Of a stretch of DNA of 64,000 nucleotides, positions 58,718 through 64,000 are shown in pieces. The notes beneath the pieces were generated by a model, which had not been told where the DNA came from, made no database searches, and worked only from the letters and a program-made list of their open reading frames with translations. The position numbers were made by a program, and so were the translations under genes. Source of the stretch: Pseudomonadota bacterium (GTDB taxonomy: Bacteria > Pseudomonadota > Gammaproteobacteria > Acidithiobacillales > Acidithiobacillaceae); NCBI GenBank assembly GCA_021821885.1, contig JAKARO010000004.1, positions 1-64,000 of the forward strand, read 5' to 3'. How positions within the stretch are numbered: position 1 is the first letter of the stretch; the number at the start of each line of letters is the position of its first letter.

Positions 58718-59505
58718 GGCTTCGCGTGGGTAAAGCCCCTGTTTTCCTTGTAATTTTCCTTTTGGCAGGCTGCGCTACCACAACCCGTGGACCGGAACTC
58801 CAACAGGCCGGTTTCTCCCGGGATCCCCTGGAGTCGGTGAACAAGCCCATGTTCCATTTCAACATGTGGCTTTTCAATAATGTCATGGAACCGGCAACCC
58901 GAGGGTACAAGGCCGTGACCCCGCATTTTTTTCGGACCGGGGTAAGCAATGTCTTTAATAACGCGGACATGCCCTATATTTTTCTCAACGACTTCCTGCA
59001 GGGGCGTGTACAGAAGGGCATGGAAGGCCTGAGCCGGTTCCTCGTGAATACCATTTTTGGACTTGGTGGCCTCTTTGATGTGGCTAACCGACTTGATCTC
59101 CCCAGGCAAAGCAACGGTTTTGGGGTAACCCTTGGGGTCTGGGGAGTTCCGCAGGGACCCTACCTGGTCCTGCCCTTCTATGGGCCGAGCTCCCTGCGAA
59201 ATCTTCCGGGCCTCGCACTAGCGATTTTCGCCAGTCCTGCCTATTATTTTCCCAGTACCAACGCCCAGTGGGCGTACTCTGGCATGGGAATAGTCAACAC
59301 TGGCTACACTGAGGGTGGAAAAGTGCACATGGTGCAGGAAGCCGTGAATCCCTATGTGTTCATGCGCAATGCCTGGGAGCAGCATGAGAGGTTCCTCATC
59401 CAGGGTGGCAATGTCAGCAAGAGTGAGCTCCTAGAAGGGCTGGAACTCCCTGGCGCCGCCAGCAGCGCCCCAGCGGTTACGGCGCCCCCGGTTTCTGTAC
59501 GCTGA
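58714..59505 (+). CDS. mlaA: Outer-membrane lipoprotein MlaA (VacJ)
   Basis: A 263-residue lipoprotein with lipobox FLLAGC (Cys20). The VacJ/MlaA body is clear: DPLESVNKPMFHFNMWLFN, RFLVNTIFGLGGLFDVANRL, and GVWGVPQGPYLVLPFYGPSS. MlaA removes phospholipid from the outer leaflet of the outer membrane and passes it to MlaC. Its place directly behind hpnM makes an MlaA-MlaC-like pair in one operon with HpnN; the MlaFEDB complex is not here. Confidence 0.93.
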   Translation: MRLRVGKAPVFLVIFLLAGCATTTRGPELQQAGFSRDPLESVNKPMFHFNMWLFNNVMEPATRGYKAVTPHFFRTGVSNVFNNADMPYIFLNDFLQGRVQKGMEGLSRFLVNTIFGLGGLFDVANRLDLPRQSNGFGVTLGVWGVPQGPYLVLPFYGPSSLRNLPGLALAIFASPAYYFPSTNAQWAYSGMGIVNTGYTEGGKVHMVQEAVNPYVFMRNAWEQHERFLIQGGNVSKSELLEGLELPGAASSAPAVTAPPVSVR

Positions 59506-59535
59506 TTTCCCCGTTTTTCCCAGGAGGTTCCAGTC

Positions 59536-59823
59536 ATGCCTATGGATAGCATTGAGGTGAACAGGATCGCCCATCTGGCCAGGATCTCGGTACCGGAGGA
59601 GGAAGCGCAACGTACCGCCCTGCAGCTTGAGAGCATTCTGCAACTGGTCGAATCCCTGCGGGCCGTTCCTACCGAAGGAGTCGAGACCATGGCGCATCCC
59701 CTGGATCTGCAGCAGCCGCTCCGGGAAGATACCGTCTGTCCCGAAGAGGGGCGTGAGTGGCTGATGGCGTCTGCCCCGGCTGCGGCAGAAGGTCTTTTCC
59801 TCGTTCCAAGGGTTATTGAATAA
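59536..59823 (+). CDS. gatC: Asp/Glu-tRNA amidotransferase subunit GatC
   Basis: A 95-residue small subunit that stabilises GatA on GatB. VNRIAHLARISVPEEEA at the start and LREDTV are family marks. AGGAGG lies eight bases before ATG 59536; ATG 59542 is an alternative. It heads gatCAB, in which mischarged Glu-tRNA-Gln or Asp-tRNA-Asn is amidated. Confidence 0.94.
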   Translation: MPMDSIEVNRIAHLARISVPEEEAQRTALQLESILQLVESLRAVPTEGVETMAHPLDLQQPLREDTVCPEEGREWLMASAPAAAEGLFLVPRVIE

Positions 59824-59835
59824 AAGGGAAATCCT

Positions 59836-61305
59836 GTGGAGATTCATGAACTCAGCATACAGGGAATACGTCAGGCGCTGGTAAGCGGCCAGTATTCTTC
59901 CCATGAGATTACCGGGGCCCTCCTCCAGCGGATTGCCGAGGAAAATCCCCGCCTGAACGCTTTTGTCACGGTGACAGGAGAACTGGCACTGGCCCAGGCC
60001 AAGGTGGCCGACTCGCGCCGTGCCCGTGGCGAACAGGGACCCCTGCTTGGCGTTCCGGTAGCCCACAAGGACATCTTCTGCACCCGTGGGGTCCGCACCA
60101 CCTGTGCATCCCGAATGCTGGAAAACTTTGTCGCCCCATACGACGCAACTGTAATCCGGCGTCTTCAGGAATCTGGCATGGTCATGTTGGGGAAACTCAA
60201 CATGGATGAATTCGCCATGGGATCTTCCAACGAAACCAGCCATTTTGGCCCTGTACGCAATCCATGGAATCCGGCACGGGTTCCCGGGGGCTCATCCGGA
60301 GGCTCGGCTTCTGCTCTTGCAGCACGGCTGGTCCCTGCGGCTACCGGAACGGATACTGGCGGTTCTATCCGCCAGCCGGCCGCTTTTTGTGGGGTAACCG
60401 GCCTCAAGCCTACATATGGACGTGTTTCGCGCTATGGCATGATCGCCTTTGCTTCCAGCCTGGACCAGGGCGGACCGATGGCCCGGTCTGCGGAAGACTG
60501 TGCCCTGCTGATGGATGCCATGGCCGCCCACGATCCGTTGGATTCTACCAGTCATGCCCAGGCAGATGGACAGTTTTACGCGGGTCTTGACCGTTCCCTT
60601 GAGGGTCTCCGGGTCGGAGTGCCCGAAGAATTTTTTGGCGAAGGTCTGGACCCGCAAGTTGCAGAAGCGGTGCAGTCGGCCATCCGCCAGTTTGAAAAAA
60701 TGGGGGCACGGATCCGGAAGGTACACCTGCCAAACAATGTCCATGCGGTCAGTACCTATTATGTTCTTGCACCCGCAGAAGCCTCCAGCAACCTGGCCCG
60801 ATTTGATGGGGTCCGCTACACCCGGCGTGCATCCTGTCCCCGAGATCTGACGGACCTGTATACCAGATCCCGGTATGAGGGGTTTGGTCCAGAGGTCCGG
60901 CGGCGGATTCTTGTTGGTACCTATGTGCTTTCCGCAGGATACTACGATGCATACTATCTGCAGGCACAGAAAGTCCGAAGCCTGATCCGGGAAGATTTCC
61001 GCCGGGCATTTGCCGAGGTGGACGTGATTGTAGGGCCCGCCACTCCGACTACGGCTTTTGCCCTGGGAGACAAGAGTAATGATCCAGTCGCCATGTATCT
61101 GGCTGATATCTATACCATTGCCGTAAACCTTGCTGGAATTCCGGCCATTAGCCTGCCCTGTGGTTTTGACCGCAGCGGAATGCCGGTCGGCATGCAGATC
61201 ATGGGCAACTATTTTGCGGATGAGCAGCTTCTGGCTATAGCGCATCAGTACCAGCTTCAAACCGGCTGGCATCTGCGCAGTCCAGGGCAGCAGGGGAGAG
61301 GCTGA
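59836..61305 (+). CDS. gatA: Asp/Glu-tRNA amidotransferase subunit GatA
   Basis: A 489-residue amidase-signature enzyme that supplies ammonia from glutamine. The catalytic lysine is in VPVAHKDIF and the serines in [32 protein letters not shown] (split over residues about 150-180). The C terminus has [12 protein letters not shown]. The start is a GTG at 59836 with AGGGA upstream. The gatB ATG lies two bases after its stop. Confidence 0.96.
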   Translation: MEIHELSIQGIRQALVSGQYSSHEITGALLQRIAEENPRLNAFVTVTGELALAQAKVADSRRARGEQGPLLGVPVAHKDIFCTRGVRTTCASRMLENFVAPYDATVIRRLQESGMVMLGKLNMDEFAMGSSNETSHFGPVRNPWNPARVPGGSSGGSASALAARLVPAATGTDTGGSIRQPAAFCGVTGLKPTYGRVSRYGMIAFASSLDQGGPMARSAEDCALLMDAMAAHDPLDSTSHAQADGQFYAGLDRSLEGLRVGVPEEFFGEGLDPQVAEAVQSAIRQFEKMGARIRKVHLPNNVHAVSTYYVLAPAEASSNLARFDGVRYTRRASCPRDLTDLYTRSRYEGFGPEVRRRILVGTYVLSAGYYDAYYLQAQKVRSLIREDFRRAFAEVDVIVGPATPTTAFALGDKSNDPVAMYLADIYTIAVNLAGIPAISLPCGFDRSGMPVGMQIMGNYFADEQLLAIAHQYQLQTGWHLRSPGQQGRG

Positions 61306-61307
61306 GC

Positions 61308-62738
61308 ATGGAGTGGGAAGTTGTCATCGGTCTGGAAGTCCATGTCCAGCTGAACACGGCCACTAAAATCTTTTGTGGCTGTTCGACTACCTTCGGAGCA
61401 GAGCCTAACACACAGACCTGTCCAGTTTGTCTGGCCATGCCTGGAGCTCTGCCGGTCCTTAACGCGGCAGCCGTTAACAAGGCGATTGCCTTGGGTCTCG
61501 CACTGGGGTCGGAAATTAACCGGCGCAGCATTTTTGCCCGCAAGAATTATTTCTATCCCGATCTGCCCAAAGGTTACCAGATCAGCCAGTATGAGCTGCC
61601 GGTTGTCGGGGCGGGGCATTTGGATATTGTGTTGCCAGATGGTACGGAGAAACGGATTGGTGTTACCCGGGCCCATCTTGAAGAAGATGCGGGCAAATCT
61701 CTCCATGAAAGTTTTGACAGCCAGAGCGGGATTGACCTGAACCGTGCCGGTACCCCGCTACTGGAGATTGTGTCCGAGCCGGATATGCGTTCTGCCACAG
61801 AGGCGGTAGCTTATCTGAAGAAGCTCCATGCACTGGTGCGATACCTGGATATTTCCGATGGGAACATGCAGGAGGGGTCATTCCGCTGTGATGCGAACAT
61901 CTCCCTCCGGCGGCCAGGCCATCCCTACGGAACACGGGCAGAGATCAAGAACCTGAATTCATTCCGTTTTCTTGAAAAATCCATTCTTTTTGAGATCTCC
62001 CGCCAGAAAGATATCCTGGAAAATGGAGGGCAGATTATCCAGGAGACAAGGCTTTTCGATTCAGTCCGCAGTGAAACCCGTTCCATGCGCAGCAAGGAAG
62101 AGGCCAACGATTACCGCTACTTCCCCGACCCAGATCTGCTGCCCCTGGTTCTGGAGCAGAGCCGGATAGAGGCCGTACAGGCCCAGCTGCCGGAGCTTCC
62201 CGATGCGAAGAAAAACCGCTTTATGGAGCAGTATGGACTTCCAGCCTACGATGCCGGCGTCCTGACGTCAGGGCGGCCACTGGCCGAGTATTATGAAACA
62301 GTCGCAGAGGGGATGGATTCCAAGCTGGCGGCTAACTGGATCATGGGCGAACTCCTCGGTGCGCTCAATCGTACTGGGCTGGAAGTGGAAAACTGTCCGG
62401 TACCTGCCATGCAAATGCGCCTTCTGCTGTCGCGTATCGAAGACCAGACCATTTCGGGGAAAATTGCCAAGGAAATTTTTGAAGCACTTTTTCTTGAAAG
62501 TGGCGAGGTTGATGCCATTATTGAAGCCCGTGGCCTGCGGCAGATTACCGATACAGGCGCGATTGTGTCCCTGATTGAAGAAATTGTTTCCCGCCATCCG
62601 CAGCAGGTGGCGGATTACCGTTCCGGCAAGGAAAAACTCTTTGGGTTTTTCGTGGGTCAGGTAATGAAGGAAAGCCAGGGAAAGGCCAGTCCTGACCAAG
62701 TCAATAGCCTCCTGAAACAGAAACTTCAGGGGGAATAG
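61308..62738 (+). CDS. gatB: Asp/Glu-tRNA amidotransferase subunit GatB
   Basis: A 476-residue subunit that phosphorylates the misacylated tRNA and accepts the ammonia. [54 protein letters not shown] and [11 protein letters not shown] are conserved, and a tail of the YqeY/GatB type closes the protein. Length matches the family (about 475). A hairpin follows 30 bases behind its stop. Confidence 0.96.
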   Translation: MEWEVVIGLEVHVQLNTATKIFCGCSTTFGAEPNTQTCPVCLAMPGALPVLNAAAVNKAIALGLALGSEINRRSIFARKNYFYPDLPKGYQISQYELPVVGAGHLDIVLPDGTEKRIGVTRAHLEEDAGKSLHESFDSQSGIDLNRAGTPLLEIVSEPDMRSATEAVAYLKKLHALVRYLDISDGNMQEGSFRCDANISLRRPGHPYGTRAEIKNLNSFRFLEKSILFEISRQKDILENGGQIIQETRLFDSVRSETRSMRSKEEANDYRYFPDPDLLPLVLEQSRIEAVQAQLPELPDAKKNRFMEQYGLPAYDAGVLTSGRPLAEYYETVAEGMDSKLAANWIMGELLGALNRTGLEVENCPVPAMQMRLLLSRIEDQTISGKIAKEIFEALFLESGEVDAIIEARGLRQITDTGAIVSLIEEIVSRHPQQVADYRSGKEKLFGFFVGQVMKESQGKASPDQVNSLLKQKLQGE

Positions 62739-62767
62739 AACTCCCTTCCAGAGCAGTGCCAGTAACC

Positions 62768-62794
62768 CGCAGGCGGGGTTGCAATGCGCCTGCG
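62768..62794 (+). terminator. Possible terminator hairpin after gatB
   Basis: CGCAGGCG at 62768-62775 pairs perfectly with CGCCTGCG at 62787-62794 around an 11-base loop, and a GGTTTTCC stretch follows some bases later. It sits between convergent gatB and the SCP2-like gene. The T-tract is poor. Confidence 0.4.
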
Positions 62795-62825
62795 ACTGGT
62801 GGTTTTCCTTCCTGCTTCCGGCTCT

Positions 62826-63332
62826 TCAGGAAGCAGCCGGAAGGGTAGCCGGGATATCCTTGACGAGTTTTAGAAACGCCGAGAAGGGTGTCATATTCTC
62901 CATGGCCTCGAATTTTGGGCCCTTGAAATTCAGCCGTCCAAACATCATCGCCATCATGGGGGATCCCATGTGGTGCCAGTTATGGGTGGTTGCCCACATC
63001 TTGTAGTCATGGCTGTAGTTGAGGGCGGCAATCTTGGCAGGGCCGCCGTAAATGCACTCGGCCTTCCCGTTTTTCGGAGCAATTTCCAGCTGGACTGGCG
63101 GACTGCCTTTCAGGCTGGAATCAGAGATTTCCATCACCTTATAACCTTTTCCGCCGTTATTTTTTACCCAAGATCCCCCAAGCTTGTCGGCCAGGGTAGG
63201 GCTGCTGTTCCAGGCGGTACAGAGTTCCTGTGCCCATGCTGGAGACATGAACACCGGTGTGCCGGCAAGGGCGAAACCCGACACCATAAGTCCTGCAGCC
63301 AGAATTCCCGCTGACGCTATTCTTTTGGACAT
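62826..63332 (-). CDS. Secreted SCP2-like lipid-binding protein
   Basis: A 168-residue protein with a Sec signal peptide (hydrophobic core about 8-24, likely cut near PAWA-QE). The mature part looks like a sterol-carrier-protein-2 domain: WATTHNWHHMGSPMMAMMFGRLNFKGPKFEAMENM matches, over two segments, the end of SCP2 domains. Periplasmic SCP2-like proteins would bind hydrophobic ligands such as fatty acids, quinones or hopanoids; the ligand is not known. GAGGAGA lies five bases before the ATG. It is the only gene on its side of the hopanoid-gat block. Confidence 0.65.
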   Translation of the reverse strand: MSKRIASAGILAAGLMVSGFALAGTPVFMSPAWAQELCTAWNSSPTLADKLGGSWVKNNGGKGYKVMEISDSSLKGSPPVQLEIAPKNGKAECIYGGPAKIAALNYSHDYKMWATTHNWHHMGSPMMAMMFGRLNFKGPKFEAMENMTPFSAFLKLVKDIPATLPAAS

Positions 63333-63601
63333 GCTGCTCTCCTCGACTGTCTTTTATATAGGAAACACAACCCGCGTCGAGCAGTATATTCTCCTTTCCC
63401 GGAGGGGGGTAACAAACTGTTTTTAGGGATCAATAAATTAATAAAAATTTAGAATATAAGGATTTTTAGCATTTCAGGAGGCGATGGAGGATTGGGCATG
63501 AACAGTGCAGATGTCCAGCATGGAAGAAAAACAGTCTGCAGGAGGAAAGGTGCTGTTGCCCTGTCATAGAGATTTACGGTTTCTGGGTGCACTGTTTCTG
63601 G

Positions 63602-64000
63602 CTAGATACCATCCCGCGGGTCAAAAAGCCGGCTGTATTCTGCTATGGCAAACCGGTCTGTCATCCCAGCCACATAATCTGCTACAACGCGCGCACGCTG
63701 GTGCGGATCTTCACCATTGCAGTGAAGCCTCTCCTGATATTTCAGTGGGAGAAGGGCTGGATCTCCGAACAGAATCCCGAACAGTTGGTGCACGATGCGT
63801 TTTGCTTTTTCGGCCTGCCGGTGAACTCGGGGATGGCGGTAAAGATTCTGCATCAGGAACTGTTTGAGCTGGCGTATTGCCGCTCCGATTTCCTGACTGT
63901 GGGAGGCGGCAGGAGAGGGGTGCCGACGGACCTCATCCAGTGTTTCAATGCCCGCTCCGGAAATACGCCGGCGGGTTTCCTCGACCAGATCCGTGATGAA
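63602..64000 (-). CDS. dgt: dGTPase-like HD-domain protein, C-terminal part
   Basis: The frame is open from the window edge to a stop at 63602, giving 132 residues. The end matches deoxyguanosinetriphosphate triphosphohydrolase-like proteins: MQNLYRHPRV, RARVVADYVAGMTDRFA and EYSRLFDP. The N-terminal HD metal site lies outside the window, so activity cannot be judged. Some 270 bases between this stop and the SCP2-like gene start are AT-rich around 63420-63475 and hold no gene. Confidence 0.85.
   Translation of the reverse strand, partial: FITDLVEETRRRISGAGIETLDEVRRHPSPAASHSQEIGAAIRQLKQFLMQNLYRHPRVHRQAEKAKRIVHQLFGILFGDPALLPLKYQERLHCNGEDPHQRARVVADYVAGMTDRFAIAEYSRLFDPRDGI

Noticed and set aside
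63505-63867. 120-codon plus-strand frame and a 23-codon frame at 63498 with GGAGG upstream
   Set aside because: The long frame overlaps the dgt end on the other strand; the tiny frame has a good ribosome site but nothing else to support it.

Overview
The window looks like a chromosomal segment of a Gram-negative proteobacterium, most likely an acidophilic sulfur or iron oxidiser of the class Acidithiobacillia. This is an inference from gene content: a cytochrome bo3-type oxidase operon with its own haem-synthesis genes, a long hopanoid operon that starts with a eukaryote-like squalene synthase, a DsrE-like protein, LptF/LptG and GatCAB. Genes are densely packed on both strands, with many 4-base stop/start overlaps. 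I saw no insertion sequences, prophage, CRISPR array, rRNA or tRNA.

Layout. 1-2.4 kb: end of an upstream gene, then PII protein and ammonium transporter (glnK-amtB), then a second, divergent PII paralogue. 2.4-5.2 kb (minus): an amino-acid-type permease and pmbA; a 26-bp perfect inverted repeat separates the permease from the PII paralogue. 5.3-7.8 kb: leuC, leuD and a small unknown gene. 7.9-9.9 kb (minus): pdxH, rpiA and a DJ-1/PfpI-family gene. 10-10.9 kb: a large noncoding stretch with an AT-rich island. 10.9-18.2 kb: cyoABCD, a CtaA-like membrane protein, ctaB and a YajR-like MFS transporter. 18.5-24.3 kb (minus): uppP, greA, carB and carA, with a terminator-like hairpin in the carA leader. 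24.5-32.1 kb: an unknown lipoprotein, then nadC, valS, an unknown protein, holC and pepA. 32.2-36.5 kb: lptF, lptG and a dynamin-like GTPase. 36.6-42.2 kb (minus): a small unknown protein, a frameshifted GST-family gene, an EVE-domain protein, cyaY, recQ, a membrane protein, apaH and a DsrE-like protein. 42.5-43.9 kb: secB and gpsA.

44.1-59.5 kb is the most distinctive part, a hopanoid operon: squalene synthase, squalene-hopene cyclase, hpnG, hpnA, hpnI, hpnJ, hpnK, hpnN, an HpnL-like protein, a ferritin-like protein with a complete predicted diiron site, hpnH, hpnM and mlaA. Together these would make squalene, cyclise it, add and trim the adenosyl-derived side chain, attach and deacetylate an amino sugar, convert it toward the cyclitol ether, and move hopanoids and phospholipids between membranes. 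The ferritin-like gene has no assigned hopanoid role that I know of and is the best candidate for new biology here. gatCAB follows. A secreted SCP2-like lipid-binding protein (minus) and the C-terminal end of a dGTPase-like gene (minus, running off the window) close the segment.

Boundaries were chosen from ribosome binding sites, overlaps and usual family lengths. All family assignments are by recognition of motifs; no database search was run.
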